Positions 27,629-37,515 are shown, numbered from the stretch's first letter. The stretch is DNA of 64,000 nt from Bacteroidales bacterium (GCA_017934545.1 JAGBJI010000008.1:186001-250000), one strand, 5' to 3'. A program made the numbers and translations. The notes: generated by a model not told the origin, from the sequence alone.

Positions 27629-27784
27629 CGCCACACATCCGCCACACTTCTGTTTTTTATAAAATTTTATTAATCAACAGTTTATAAAAAACGCCACACA
27701 TTACAACACTATTTCTATATAAATCTATTTTGATAAAATATCTTTAATAGAAAATAAGTGTAGCAATGTGTGGCAGTGTGTAGC
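27629..27784. repeat. GTGTGCC-type stem-loop element, copy 2
   Basis: Homologous to 23932-24087. Shared blocks include CACTTCTGTTTTTTATAAAA and CTTTAATAGAAAATAAGTGT. The arms are 27692-27709 (CGCCACACATTACAACAC) and 27758-27774 (GTGTAGCAATGTGTGGC). They pair over 14 of 17 positions. GGCACAC in copy 1 has become GCCACAC, and its partner GTGTGCC has become GTGTGGC, a compensated change. The remaining 27373-28019 gap holds the array and the nusB promoter. Confidence 0.8.
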
Positions 27785-27978
27785 GAAAAGTTGTAAGGCG
27801 TTATTAATTAACGTTTTATCAAAAACACTTTGGTAACACAATAAAAAGCGGTTTTGAAAAAAGCATTCAAAAAAGTGCGGTGCAAAGAAGAGGGTGAAAA
27901 AGTGCGGTATTGAAAAAACGTGTTGATAATATTTCGGTAAAAATATGCTGTAAGGGCTGCATTTAACAAAAAATTTAT

Positions 27979-27986
27979 TACCTTTG
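27979..27986 (+). promoter_or_regulatory. -7 promoter box for the nusB operon
   Basis: TACCTTTG matches TAnnTTTG, 33 bp before the ATG at 28020. Confidence 0.55.
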
Positions 27987-28019
27987 CAAATTGAAACAAT
28001 ATAACGATAGTTAATATAA

Positions 28020-29039
28020 ATGGTAAACCGTCATTTTTTGCGACAGAAAGCATTACAATCATTGTATGCATACTTTTCCACAGGGGAGGAAAGTATAGAA
28101 AAGCAGGAGAAATTCATGTACGACAATATCTCCAAACTCTATGAACTTGAGATAAATTTGCTGGCTTCATTGTTTGAAATACGGGATTTGGAACTTATAA
28201 GGATTGAAGAAGCTAAAAACAAGTTTTATCCTACCGAACAGGAACGCAATCCTGACTTGAGTTTTGTTAACAACTCTTTTTTCAAACGCCTTGACGGACA
28301 CACGGAACTGAAAAAATCCATTGAGAGATTTCACGTAAATTTCGTCAACCAAAAAGAATTGTTCAGAAATATGATGGCACGTTTCCGCAAAAGCGATTCT
28401 TACGCAGAGTTTATGGCATTGGAAACCAAGACTTACGAAGACGAAAGGAAAGTGGTTGCCCAACTGTTCAAAAACTATGTGATAAGGGACGAAAACCTTT
28501 ACGATTTGCTGTGCGAGAAAGGCTTTACATGGGAGTGCGATTATGAATACGTATGCCAAATAGCGTTGCAATTCTTAAAAACTTGGGGCATTGACGAAAG
28601 TTTACAGAAGCCTTTGCCTTATCCGTTTGACAAAACGGACGAATCGGCCGAAGAAACGGACAGGGAATTTTTACGGAATATTTTCCGCAACACCATCAAC
28701 CATTACCCTGAATACGAACCGTATATAGAGAAAAGGATTCAAAATTGGGACCGCGACAGATTGGCTTTCATTGACGTGATAATTATCCGTATGGCAATGA
28801 GTGAATTTATCTATTGTCCTACAATCCCTTTGCGTGTGACGCTCAACGAATACATAGAATTGGCAAAAGAGTTTTCTACGGACAAAAGCCGTCTGTTTGT
28901 CAACGGAGTTTTGGACCGCGTTATCACGGATTTGCGTATTGACAACAAGATTCACAAGACCGAAGCCGAAGACCCGCTTTATTTTGAGAACACCGAACAA
29001 ACGGCGGAGTACTATACCCACAGATTTAAAATAGATTAA
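28020..29039 (+). CDS. nusB: Transcription antitermination factor NusB, long Bacteroidetes form
   Basis: 339 residues against about 140 in E. coli. The N-terminus MVNRHFLRQKALQSLYAYF and the C-terminal block DVIIIRMAMSEFIYCPTIPLRVTLNEYIELAKEFSTDKSR with FVNGVLDRV are NusB. The intervening roughly 170 residues are an insertion seen in this phylum. NusB with NusE binds boxA in rRNA leaders. It heads a run with DUF1573, yajC, ybbR and coaE. Confidence 0.9.
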   Translation: MVNRHFLRQKALQSLYAYFSTGEESIEKQEKFMYDNISKLYELEINLLASLFEIRDLELIRIEEAKNKFYPTEQERNPDLSFVNNSFFKRLDGHTELKKSIERFHVNFVNQKELFRNMMARFRKSDSYAEFMALETKTYEDERKVVAQLFKNYVIRDENLYDLLCEKGFTWECDYEYVCQIALQFLKTWGIDESLQKPLPYPFDKTDESAEETDREFLRNIFRNTINHYPEYEPYIEKRIQNWDRDRLAFIDVIIIRMAMSEFIYCPTIPLRVTLNEYIELAKEFSTDKSRLFVNGVLDRVITDLRIDNKIHKTEAEDPLYFENTEQTAEYYTHRFKID

Positions 29040-29042
29040 GCG

Positions 29043-29462
29043 ATGAAAAGGTCTGTATATACTTTGCTTTTTGCAGTTTCGGCGGTACTGTTTTTTACAT
29101 CCTGCTCTAAAAAAGCGGCGGACGATTTGGACGTATCGCTTATCGGCAAAAGTGCGGTGATAAAGTTTGACAACGACGTGTTGGATTTCCATACCATAAA
29201 CGAAGGAGAAAAGGTTACGGGCAGCTTTAAGTTCAAAAATACAGGCAAAAACGATTTGATAATATCGGAAGTGAGTGCCAACTGCGGCTGTACCGTGGCG
29301 GATTATCCGCACAACGCCGTCAAACCCGGTGAAACGGGTATGATTTCAGTCACATACGATTCCAAAGGTTCGCAGGGAATGAGGATTGAAAAGATGATTA
29401 CCGTGCTTGCAAACACCGAACCCTCGCGTACGGTTCTGAAAATAACGGCAACGGTTCAGTAA
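29043..29462 (+). CDS. DUF1573 lipoprotein
   Basis: 139 residues. The signal peptide ends FFTSC. The mature part is one DUF1573 domain (HTINEGEKVTGSFKFKNTG, then NCGCTVADYP and PGETGMISVTYDSKG), an immunoglobulin-like fold of unknown function common in Bacteroidetes. It starts 3 nt after nusB. Confidence 0.85.
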   Translation: MKRSVYTLLFAVSAVLFFTSCSKKAADDLDVSLIGKSAVIKFDNDVLDFHTINEGEKVTGSFKFKNTGKNDLIISEVSANCGCTVADYPHNAVKPGETGMISVTYDSKGSQGMRIEKMITVLANTEPSRTVLKITATVQ

Positions 29463-29515
29463 ACAAAAAGACAAATAACATTAAAACAATAATAATTATA
29501 AAAACTTAACAAAAG

Positions 29516-29851
29516 ATGAATATGCTTAACTTTATGCTTATGGCAGGCGGCAACGCTGCGGGAGGAAACGCAGGCGGACAGGGAATATTGATGTTCGTGT
29601 TGATTATCGTAATATTTTATTTCTTTTTAATCCGTCCGCAAACCAAACGTCAAAAAGAAGAAAAGAAATTCCGTGAATCGTTGACCAAAGGACAGGAGAT
29701 TGTAACCGTAGGCGGATTGCACGGCAAAATAAAAGAAGTTAAAGAAAGTACGGTGTTGGCCGAGATAGCACACGACGTAGTTGTGGAGGTTGAAAAATCG
29801 TCCGTAATGATGAACGTTGCCTCTGCACCTGCACCCGAAAAGAAACAGTGA
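29516..29851 (+). CDS. yajC: Preprotein translocase subunit YajC
   Basis: 111 residues: one transmembrane helix (about 22-41), the conserved FFLIRPQTKRQKEEKKF, then a small cytoplasmic domain with GQEIVTVGGLHGKI. YajC associates with SecDF. The stop overlaps the next start as GTGA. Confidence 0.9.
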   Translation: MNMLNFMLMAGGNAAGGNAGGQGILMFVLIIVIFYFFLIRPQTKRQKEEKKFRESLTKGQEIVTVGGLHGKIKEVKESTVLAEIAHDVVVEVEKSSVMMNVASAPAPEKKQ

Positions 29852-30822
29852 AATCTTTTTTTGAAAGTATAACCTCATTTTTCACAAAGCACAGGCAGAT
29901 AAGTTCGTTCATTCTCTGCCTGTGCGTGAGTTTATTTCTCTGGTTCTTCATTACTTACGGCAAGGACTACCAGCACACAATCAGTTATACGGTTAAATTC
30001 GTTGACAGCAGCAACCGCGTTGAATACCGCACCCAAGACACCGTCTTAACGGTAGGAATACGCACCAACGGCTTTGAATTTTTGGCACGGTTGAACGCCA
30101 AACGCAAACAAAATATAGTTATAGACATTGACAAGTTGGACATCAACCTTTCCAAAGGCAAGGCTACGGTTCAGACTTCACGGTTGAAAACGCAGATAAT
30201 GCAGTCTGCGGGGTTGAGGGGTATGGATATAAGCATATCTCCCGCAACGGTTGACTTAACATGGAACAAACTTTACTCCAAACAAGTAACGGTGGTAAAC
30301 AGGGGAGTGTTTAAATTCAAAAAACCTTACGCCCAATATGCCGAACCCGAACTGTTGGCGGACAAAGTGACGATAGAAGGCCCTGAAGATGAATTGCGTA
30401 AAACGGATACGGTATATACGTGCAGCACGGTGTTTAACAATATCGACCGTAACTGCATTTTTTTGTTGCCTTTGGACTTAAGCTCGCTGGGCAGCGGCGT
30501 TACGTGCAGGTTGAAAAACATTCCCGTCAAAGTACTTACCGAAAAATATACGGAAAACGTAATAAGCATTCCCGTCAAAGTGGTCAGGTATGAAGATTAC
30601 CGCAACATAAAAGTGTTGCCCGCCAACGTGAAAGTGCGTTACCGCATAGCGATAAAAGATTTCAACAAGATAAACCAAAAAGATATAACCGCATACGTAT
30701 TGTGTTCCAATCAGGCAATGGAAAACCATTCCAAATTGAAAATCAATCTTAACAATGTCCCCGACTATATAGACGTGGTTAACATATACCCCGAAAAAGC
30801 GGAATATATATTGTACAAATAG
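29848..30822 (+). CDS. YbbR/CdaR-domain protein
   Basis: 324 residues from a GTG start overlapping the yajC stop. One N-terminal membrane helix (about 18-36, ending WFFITYGKDY) is followed by extracytoplasmic YbbR-like beta-rich repeats. CdaR proteins regulate the CdaA di-adenylate cyclase in Firmicutes; whether that holds here is inference. A PgpH-type phosphodiesterase for the same nucleotide is encoded at 5.0-7.1 kb. Confidence 0.75.
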   Translation: MKSFFESITSFFTKHRQISSFILCLCVSLFLWFFITYGKDYQHTISYTVKFVDSSNRVEYRTQDTVLTVGIRTNGFEFLARLNAKRKQNIVIDIDKLDINLSKGKATVQTSRLKTQIMQSAGLRGMDISISPATVDLTWNKLYSKQVTVVNRGVFKFKKPYAQYAEPELLADKVTIEGPEDELRKTDTVYTCSTVFNNIDRNCIFLLPLDLSSLGSGVTCRLKNIPVKVLTEKYTENVISIPVKVVRYEDYRNIKVLPANVKVRYRIAIKDFNKINQKDITAYVLCSNQAMENHSKLKINLNNVPDYIDVVNIYPEKAEYILYK

Positions 30823-30832
30823 CGTTAAAACG

Positions 30833-31435
30833 ATGGACACTCACGCCGTAGCATTGACAGGAGGAATAGGTACGGGCAAGACTTTGACAGCACAGGTGTT
30901 TTTGCATTTGGGCGTACCGGTGTACAATGCCGACAAAGAGGCAAAACGCTTGTACGGAAACGAAGATGTAATTGGTGACATTGTCCGTATGTTCGGCCAA
31001 GGCGTTGTAACCGACGGACGCATTGACACCAAACGTTTGGCTGATGTGGTTTTCAACGACAGACAAAGGCTGAAAACTCTGTCGGATTATATTCACCCTA
31101 AAGTCAGTGAGCATTTCAAACAATGGCTTTCGCAGTGCAATACAGTATATGCCGTGTTGGAAAGTGCCATAGTGTTTGAAAGCGGTTGGGACAGTATGTT
31201 TGATAGGATTATATGCGTGTCAACGCCCAAGGAATTGGTTTTGCAACGCACTATGCTGCGTGACGGACAAAGCCTGGCGGAAGTTGAAAAACGCATAAAC
31301 AGCCAAACCGATACGCAATACAAAATACTCCGCAGCGATTACGTAATCAACAACGACAATGTGCAGGCGGTGATTCCGCAGGTGTTGGAAATACACCGGC
31401 AGTTGCTGCAGGAATTCAACGGTAAAGGAATATAA
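30833..31435 (+). CDS. coaE: Dephospho-CoA kinase
   Basis: 200 residues. P-loop GGIGTGKT (10-17), PVYNADKEAKRLY (CoA-binding) and the ADP-contacting stretch VSTPKELVLQRTMLRDG fit CoaE, the last step of coenzyme A synthesis. It closes the nusB run, 10 nt after the ybbR gene. Confidence 0.95.
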   Translation: MDTHAVALTGGIGTGKTLTAQVFLHLGVPVYNADKEAKRLYGNEDVIGDIVRMFGQGVVTDGRIDTKRLADVVFNDRQRLKTLSDYIHPKVSEHFKQWLSQCNTVYAVLESAIVFESGWDSMFDRIICVSTPKELVLQRTMLRDGQSLAEVEKRINSQTDTQYKILRSDYVINNDNVQAVIPQVLEIHRQLLQEFNGKGI

Positions 31436-31458
31436 AAAACATTAAAACGCATAATATT

Positions 31459-33123
31459 ATGAAAAAGAAGTTGTTTTTTCTTTTGCAAAGCATTGCTCTG
31501 TGTATGTGTTTGAATGCACAGATAAGCACAAATCAAAATCCGAAATCATTTTCCTTGGACAATCTGAATTTAAACACGGTTAACACCGTTCAACTGACGC
31601 CTCCTGACATGAGAGAGATAGATTCCGTTGACGCAGAGCGTGACGCCATGTTCAAAATGCAGGCATGCGGAGTGAGAATACCCGTAGACAAAGATTTCTT
31701 TGATTATGCCACCGTGATACCTTTGCAAGACGCTGATTTGTATCTTTTGCGTGTGACTTCGCAATATGCTTTGGCGTTGAATTTGTATTGCGACGATTTC
31801 TTTATGCCCGAAGGCACGCAATTGCATGTATACAACCCTATGCACACGCGTTGCTTGGGTGCGTTTACAGATAGAAACAATTCGTCCGACGGATATTTTG
31901 CCACCGATTACGTGTACAACGACACCATGGTAATAGAATACTATTGTCCTAAAAACGTAACCGACAGGGCTAAAATACATATCCAAAGCATTGGATACTT
32001 TTACCGTGACGTTCAATATGAGGACGGCACGGACGTAAAGGCGGGGCTGAACACTTCAGGTCCGTGCAACGTCAACATCAATTGCAGCGAGGGCGACAAT
32101 TACCGCGACGTGCAACGCAGCGTTGTCAAACTGATGATACCAATCAACGCTTACCAGATAGGTTACTGCACGGGAACAATACTGAACAATACGCAGGAAG
32201 ACAAAAAACCTTATGTCATCACTGCCGCACACTGCATACAGGACGTCACCAACCAATCGTACTATTCGCAGATAGTGGTTGTGTTTAATTACGAAACCCA
32301 AGGATGTAGCAGGTCAAAGCAAGAACCGAAAGTACAATCACTTACGGGTTGCAATGTTTTGGCTTATGACAAATCTTTCAGTCAAAACGGCGGCGATTAC
32401 TTGTTTGTTGAACTCAAAGAAAACATACCCGAAGATTACAATCCGTATTTCTGCGGCTGGACAACTACGCATGACAAAGCACCTTCGGCAGTTTGCATCC
32501 ATCATCCGTCGGGTGACGTGAAGAAAATATCCGTTTCAACACAACAAATCAAAGAAACCCAGATATCAAGTCCCGATGAAGGTTGGGACCCTAACACGCA
32601 TTGGACGGCTACATGGTCGGCTACCGACAACGGATACGGAATAACCGAAGGCGGTTCGTCGGGTTCGGGGCTTTTCAACCCGCAGGGAATGTTGATAGGG
32701 GTGCTTTCGGGCGGAGCGTCGTCGTGCTACACACAAGACAAATACAAAGTGGATTGGTTCGGTAAGTTTTACGTTGCATACGACAGCATAAAACAATGGT
32801 TAGACCCTGCAAACACTGGTGCGGAAGAGTTGAACGGCAATTCTTTTACGGCTTCGCTGACGGAAACTTTAAGCAAGGACAACAATGATTTTACGCTTTA
32901 TCCCGTTCCTGCCGAAGACTATATAATTATAAACGCATCGGAAAACATCAACAACGCCGTTGTAACCGTTTTTGACATAAACGGCAGAAAACATTTGACA
33001 ATGCAATGCAACATAATGTCTTACGGCTTTAAGATAAACTTACCGTCCTTGCCTGCGGGTACATATTATATAAATGTAAAGTCGCAGCATTTTAACAAAA
33101 CCCAATCTTTTACCGTCAGATAA
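31459..33123 (+). CDS. T9SS-secreted trypsin-like serine endopeptidase (lysyl endopeptidase-like)
   Basis: 554 residues. The signal peptide ends LNAQ. The chymotrypsin-fold protease region has VITAAHC with His258 and GGSSGSGLF with the likely nucleophile Ser401; the Asp is not pinned down. The order and motifs resemble Achromobacter protease I-type enzymes. Residues about 480-554 form a Por-type sorting domain (LYPVPAEDYIII, then VFDINGR and LPAGTYYINV, ending FTVR), the signal for type IX secretion and surface anchoring. It starts 23 nt after coaE and overlaps the next small lipoprotein start by 1 nt. Confidence 0.85.
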   Translation: MKKKLFFLLQSIALCMCLNAQISTNQNPKSFSLDNLNLNTVNTVQLTPPDMREIDSVDAERDAMFKMQACGVRIPVDKDFFDYATVIPLQDADLYLLRVTSQYALALNLYCDDFFMPEGTQLHVYNPMHTRCLGAFTDRNNSSDGYFATDYVYNDTMVIEYYCPKNVTDRAKIHIQSIGYFYRDVQYEDGTDVKAGLNTSGPCNVNINCSEGDNYRDVQRSVVKLMIPINAYQIGYCTGTILNNTQEDKKPYVITAAHCIQDVTNQSYYSQIVVVFNYETQGCSRSKQEPKVQSLTGCNVLAYDKSFSQNGGDYLFVELKENIPEDYNPYFCGWTTTHDKAPSAVCIHHPSGDVKKISVSTQQIKETQISSPDEGWDPNTHWTATWSATDNGYGITEGGSSGSGLFNPQGMLIGVLSGGASSCYTQDKYKVDWFGKFYVAYDSIKQWLDPANTGAEELNGNSFTASLTETLSKDNNDFTLYPVPAEDYIIINASENINNAVVTVFDINGRKHLTMQCNIMSYGFKINLPSLPAGTYYINVKSQHFNKTQSFTVR

Positions 33124-33269
33124 TGAAAACAAAATTTTTGAATAAAGCAAAACTGTGTTTGATTGTCATTGCGGCGGCAACACTGTGTCTGACCGTCAGT
33201 TCATGTTCGTCGTCTTCGACAATGATGCCCAAACACCGCTCCTCCAAATGCGATTGTCCGCATTGGTAG
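33123..33269 (+). CDS. 48-residue Cys-rich lipoprotein
   Basis: The start codon overlaps the protease stop (TAATG). The product has a signal peptide with lipobox VSSC, then a Ser-rich linker and the tail KCDCPHW. Lipobox, strict coupling and an intact short frame argue that it is real. I recall similar tiny lipoproteins with a Cys-x-Cys-Pro tail in Bacteroidetes but cannot name the family. Function is unknown. Confidence 0.7.
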   Translation: MKTKFLNKAKLCLIVIAAATLCLTVSSCSSSSTMMPKHRSSKCDCPHW

Positions 33270-33297
33270 ACCATTTTTTATTTCAGCCCTACAACAA

Positions 33298-33327
33298 AAC
33301 CTTTTTGCCGAAAGCGAAAAGGTTTTT
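33298..33327 (+). terminator. Intrinsic terminator after the small lipoprotein
   Basis: AACCTTTTTGC (33298-33308) pairs with GCGAAAAGGTT (33314-33324) with one wobble pair, a 5-nt loop CGAAA and a short T run. Confidence 0.6.
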
Positions 33328-33328
33328 G

Positions 33329-33431
33329 CCTTTTGTGAAAACAATCCCGAAAAAACCTATTTTTTTAAGGCAAAAAAATAGGTTTTTTGAGTAAAAAAAT
33401 CTGATTTTTTTCAAATCCTTTTCTGAAAAGG
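33329..33431. repeat. 22-bp phased palindrome array, 5 units
   Basis: Centres are at 33336 (TTTTGTGAAAA), 33358 (A6-CCTA-T7), 33380 (A7-TAGG-T6), 33402 (A7-TCTGA-T7) and 33424 (CCTTTTCTGAAAAGG), all exactly 22 bp apart. Different palindrome types share one period, which links the A7/T7 type to the TTTTCTGAAAA type. Confidence 0.9.
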
Positions 33432-33475
33432 CGGAAACAAGGCAGCGAAAAGCAAAATTCTTTTAATTAAAAGCA

Positions 33476-33505
33476 TTGTCAAACGGAAAAAATAACTTAA
33501 CTTTG
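33476..33505 (+). promoter_or_regulatory. Promoter for manC
   Basis: TTG (33476-33478) and TAACTTTG (33498-33505) are 19 bp apart, 38 bp upstream of the ATG. Confidence 0.7.
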
Positions 33506-33543
33506 TAAGTTGAAACAAGAGCAAAGAGTAAATTTTTTAAATC

Positions 33544-34641
33544 ATGCAAACCGATAAAAACAATTATTGCGTTATTATGGCGGGGGGAATAGGTTCAAGG
33601 TTTTGGCCTATGAGCCGTATGGATAAACCCAAACAGTTTTTGGACGTTTTGGGTACGGGCGAAAGCCTTATCCAAATGACTTACAACAGGTTTAAAAACA
33701 TTTGCCCCGTTGACAACATATACATAGTAACCAACAAAATATATAAAGACCAAGTAAAACAGCAACTCAAAGGCATCAAAGACGACCGCATACTGTGCGA
33801 ACCAGCACGCCGCAACACTGCACCGTGCATAGCCTTTGCCAATTTCAAAATATTGAAAGAAAATCCTTCGGCAAACATTATCGTAGCACCGTCAGACCAT
33901 TTGATTTTGAAAGAAGACAAGTTCTGCGAAGTGGTAAACGAAGCGTTGAAAGCGGCAAAGGAAAATGAAATTTTGATAACTTTGGGTATCAAACCCTCAT
34001 ATCCGAACACCGGATACGGATACATACAGTACGACAAGGTGGACGGATTGGCGTCGGACAACAACTTAAAGAAAGTCAAACTCTTTACCGAAAAACCCGA
34101 TTTGGCTATGGCGGAGAAATTTATTCAAAGCGGCGACTTTTTGTGGAATGCGGGCATATTCATATGGTCGTTGAAAGCCATAAACAACGCTCTGCAACAA
34201 TATCTGCCCGATATTTACAACGCCTTTAACGAGGGTCTGCAGTTTTTCAATACGGACAACGAACAGGATTTCATCAACGAAGCCTACACTTCGTCGCAGT
34301 CCATATCCATTGACTACGGCGTGATGGAAAAAGCAACCAATGTCTATGTGATGCCGAGCGATTTCGGTTGGAGCGACGTAGGAACGTGGAAAGCCTTGTA
34401 TGACGTGCGTGAAAAGGATTCGCAGTCAAACAGCGTAAAGGGTAAAAACGTTATGCTTTATTCGTCAAGAGAAAACATTATAACGGTTGACGACAACAAG
34501 TTGGCGGTAATTCAGGGCTTGAACGATTACATAGTGGTTGATTCACAGAACGTTTTGCTTATCTGTAAGAAGAGCGAAGAACAGCGTATCAAACAGTTTT
34601 TGACCGACGTTGAAGTTCAAAAAGGCAAGGAATACCTGTAA
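33544..34641 (+). CDS. manC: Mannose-1-phosphate guanylyltransferase
   Basis: 365 residues. The motif MAGGIGSRFWPMSRMDKPKQF (split here as MAGGIGSRFWP and MSRMDKPKQF) is the GDP-mannose pyrophosphorylase signature; FTEKPDLAMAEKF and WNAGIFIW follow. It makes GDP-mannose from GTP and mannose 1-phosphate. It is the GT domain only, without the isomerase domain of bifunctional enzymes. Confidence 0.9.
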   Translation: MQTDKNNYCVIMAGGIGSRFWPMSRMDKPKQFLDVLGTGESLIQMTYNRFKNICPVDNIYIVTNKIYKDQVKQQLKGIKDDRILCEPARRNTAPCIAFANFKILKENPSANIIVAPSDHLILKEDKFCEVVNEALKAAKENEILITLGIKPSYPNTGYGYIQYDKVDGLASDNNLKKVKLFTEKPDLAMAEKFIQSGDFLWNAGIFIWSLKAINNALQQYLPDIYNAFNEGLQFFNTDNEQDFINEAYTSSQSISIDYGVMEKATNVYVMPSDFGWSDVGTWKALYDVREKDSQSNSVKGKNVMLYSSRENIITVDDNKLAVIQGLNDYIVVDSQNVLLICKKSEEQRIKQFLTDVEVQKGKEYL

Positions 34642-34702
34642 ACAAAAAGATAACGGCAGTTAATATAAACTAAATATTTACAATAAATTACACACTCGGA
34701 TA

Positions 34703-36100
34703 ATGAGAAGAACAGAGATAAAAGATTTATTTTGTGACAAGGCATTGCAAGCGGTCAACACCGATGTCTGTGTCAAAGGTTGGGTAAGAACGAAGAGGGG
34801 AAACAAAAACGTGGCTTTCATAGCGTTGAACGACGGCAGTACGATTAAAAACATTCAGGTTGTTGCCGACGTTGAAAAGTTTGACGAGCAGCTTTTAAAG
34901 CAGATAACCACGGGTGCATGCCTTTGCGTTGAGGGATTGTTGGTTGAATCCATGGGCAAAGGACAGAGCGTTGAGATTCAAGCCAAAAAAATTGAACTTT
35001 ACGGCACGGCGGACAGCGAAACCTATCCTTTGCAAAAGAAAGGACATACTTTGGAATTCTTACGCGAGATAGCCCATCTGCGTCCGCGTACCAATACCTT
35101 CGGAGCAGTGCTGCGTATAAGGCACAACATGGCTTATGCCATTCACAAATATTTCAACGACAGAGGCTTTTTCTATTGGCATTCACCGCTTATAACGGCA
35201 AGCGATTGCGAAGGTGCGGGCGAAATGTTCCAAGTAACAACATTGGATTTGGAAAATACGCCGACAAACGAAGCAGGCAAAACCGATTACACCAAAGATT
35301 TCTTCGGACAGAGTACGTTTTTGACCGTTTCGGGTCAATTGGAAGGCGAGTTGGGTGCAACTTCAATAGGCAAGATTTATACTTTCGGCCCAACGTTCCG
35401 TGCAGAGAACAGCAACACTCCGCGTCATTTGGCCGAGTTTTGGATGATAGAACCCGAGATGGCGTTTTACGACATCAACGACAACATGGATTTGGCGGAA
35501 GATTTCATAAAATATCTTGTCCGCTACGCATTGGAAAACTGCAAAGACGACATTGAATTCCTTAACAACATGTACGACAAAGCCCTTACAGAGCGTTTGC
35601 AGGGCGTTTTGCAACAGGAGTTCGTCCGTTTGCCGTATACCCAAGCCATAGACATACTTGCCGGCAGCAAACAGAAGTTTGAGATGCCTGTAAGCTGGGG
35701 TATGGATTTGCAGAGCGAACACGAACGCTATTTGGTTGAGAAACACTTCAAACGTCCGGTAATATTGACCGATTGGCCTAAAGAGATTAAATCTTTTTAT
35801 ATGAAACAAAACGACGACGGCAAGACGGTTAGAGGCATGGACGTGTTGTTCCCGCAGATAGGGGAGATAATAGGCGGAAGCGAAAGGGAAGCCGATTACA
35901 ACAAATTGGTGACCCGTATGCAGGAGTTGAACATGAACATGGAGCATTATCAGTGGTATTTGGACACAAGACGCTTCGGCTCGGCTCCGCACAGCGGTTT
36001 CGGATTGGGATTTGAACGTTTGTTGTTGTTTGTCACGGGAATGAGCAACATAAGAGATGTAATACCGTTCCCGCGTTTTCCTAAAAATGCAGCGTTTTAA
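34703..36100 (+). CDS. asnS: Asparaginyl-tRNA synthetase
   Basis: 465 residues, class II. The N-terminal OB fold carries [23 protein letters not shown]. Motif 2 is [21 protein letters not shown], here given as [11 protein letters not shown] and [10 protein letters not shown]. Motif 3 is [15 protein letters not shown] near the C-terminus. Presence of AsnRS implies direct charging of tRNA-Asn. rpoN follows 12 nt later. Confidence 0.95.
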   Translation: MRRTEIKDLFCDKALQAVNTDVCVKGWVRTKRGNKNVAFIALNDGSTIKNIQVVADVEKFDEQLLKQITTGACLCVEGLLVESMGKGQSVEIQAKKIELYGTADSETYPLQKKGHTLEFLREIAHLRPRTNTFGAVLRIRHNMAYAIHKYFNDRGFFYWHSPLITASDCEGAGEMFQVTTLDLENTPTNEAGKTDYTKDFFGQSTFLTVSGQLEGELGATSIGKIYTFGPTFRAENSNTPRHLAEFWMIEPEMAFYDINDNMDLAEDFIKYLVRYALENCKDDIEFLNNMYDKALTERLQGVLQQEFVRLPYTQAIDILAGSKQKFEMPVSWGMDLQSEHERYLVEKHFKRPVILTDWPKEIKSFYMKQNDDGKTVRGMDVLFPQIGEIIGGSEREADYNKLVTRMQELNMNMEHYQWYLDTRRFGSAPHSGFGLGFERLLLFVTGMSNIRDVIPFPRFPKNAAF

Positions 36101-36112
36101 ACATTATTGCAT

Positions 36113-37510
36113 ATGATTTCCAATTCTTTGACAACAAAAATGCAACAGAAATTTGCCCCGTCGCAAATTCAATACATGAAATTGTTGCAGTTGCCCTCAC
36201 AATCACTTGAAGACAGAATCAAAGAGGAGATTGAGAAAAATCCGTTGCTTGAAGAAGAGGATAAAAAAGAAATTCCCGTAGAGATTCCGCACATCAAGAC
36301 GGATTCTTCGGGAAGAGTACGCAGTAAGAACAGCGAAAAACATGCGGAGAAATTCAAAACCGACCCCGGTTCTTTCAATTCGCAGGAAGCATCCATGTAC
36401 GAAAACCTTATGGAACAGATAGGGTTGGTCAATCTTACGCAACAACAGTATCTTATAGGCAAAGAAATCATCGGCAATATCAACGACAACGGCTATTTGA
36501 CCCGCAATACCGAAGCCATTGCAGACGATATGTATTTTGCTTCGGGTAAGGAAGTGTCAGAACAGGAAGTTGAAAAAGTGCTGCACGTAATTCAACAGTT
36601 TGAACCTGCGGGCGTAGGAGCCAGAAACTTGCAGGAATGCCTTAACTTGCAGATAAAACGGCTGAACGTTAAGGACAAAAGCATTGAAACGGCCAAACGC
36701 ATAATAGACGACAACAATTTGTTTGACATGTTTAAGAACAAACAATACCAACTTTTGTTGTCAAAACTTGCGTGTTCAAAAGATGAGTTGCAGGCTGCCG
36801 AAAAAATTATAAAACAACTAAATCCCAAACCTTATTCAGGCAGTGAAGGCATATACGAAAATGTCTATGTAACCCCCGATTTTTATATTTGGAACAACGA
36901 AGGCAAGATAGAGTTTCAGTTAAGCCGTACGTTTAACAAAGTCTTAAAACTTTCCCCGCATTATACTAACATGCTTGAGTCTTTGAAAAAGGACAAAAGC
37001 AAGGAGAACAAAGAGGCCATCAACTTTATCAAAGAACGTATGGATTCGGCCAATGAGTTTATCACGGCACTCAACCGCAGGGACGAAACTTTAACTTCGG
37101 TAATGGCTGCCATCATAAAGTTCAACTACGCTTATTTTTTGGACGGAGATATTGAAAAACTCAAACCCATGCGGTTGGTGGACATAGCCACGATGACGGA
37201 CAATGACATTTCAACAATCTCAAGGGTGGCAAGAAACAAGTATGCCCAGACACATTTCGGATTGTTTCAGTTAAAACAATTCTTTTCCAACGCCGTAGAA
37301 GACGAACAAGGCAACCAAATATCTTCCGATACGATAAAAAGTGCCATAGCCAAGCACATAGAAAAAGAAGACAAGAGCAAGCCTTTGACGGACGATAAAC
37401 TTGTAGCCCTGTTACGAAGTGAAGGTTATGTTTTGGCACGGCGTACCATAGCCAAATACAGGGACAGTATGAATATACCGGTTGCACGGTTGAGAAAGAA
37501 AATCACTTAA
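36113..37510 (+). CDS. rpoN: RNA polymerase sigma-54 factor
   Basis: 465 residues from ATG 36113; a TTG at 36107 is less likely. The N-terminal Gln/Leu-rich activator-interaction region (QKFAPSQIQYMKLLQLP with SLEDRIKEEIEKNPLLEE), the core-binding domain with EPAGVGARNLQECL, and the C-terminal RpoN box ARRTIAKYR are all present. It implies enhancer-dependent promoters in this genome. Confidence 0.95.
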   Translation: MISNSLTTKMQQKFAPSQIQYMKLLQLPSQSLEDRIKEEIEKNPLLEEEDKKEIPVEIPHIKTDSSGRVRSKNSEKHAEKFKTDPGSFNSQEASMYENLMEQIGLVNLTQQQYLIGKEIIGNINDNGYLTRNTEAIADDMYFASGKEVSEQEVEKVLHVIQQFEPAGVGARNLQECLNLQIKRLNVKDKSIETAKRIIDDNNLFDMFKNKQYQLLLSKLACSKDELQAAEKIIKQLNPKPYSGSEGIYENVYVTPDFYIWNNEGKIEFQLSRTFNKVLKLSPHYTNMLESLKKDKSKENKEAINFIKERMDSANEFITALNRRDETLTSVMAAIIKFNYAYFLDGDIEKLKPMRLVDIATMTDNDISTISRVARNKYAQTHFGLFQLKQFFSNAVEDEQGNQISSDTIKSAIAKHIEKEDKSKPLTDDKLVALLRSEGYVLARRTIAKYRDSMNIPVARLRKKIT

Positions 37511-37515
37511 CAGAC

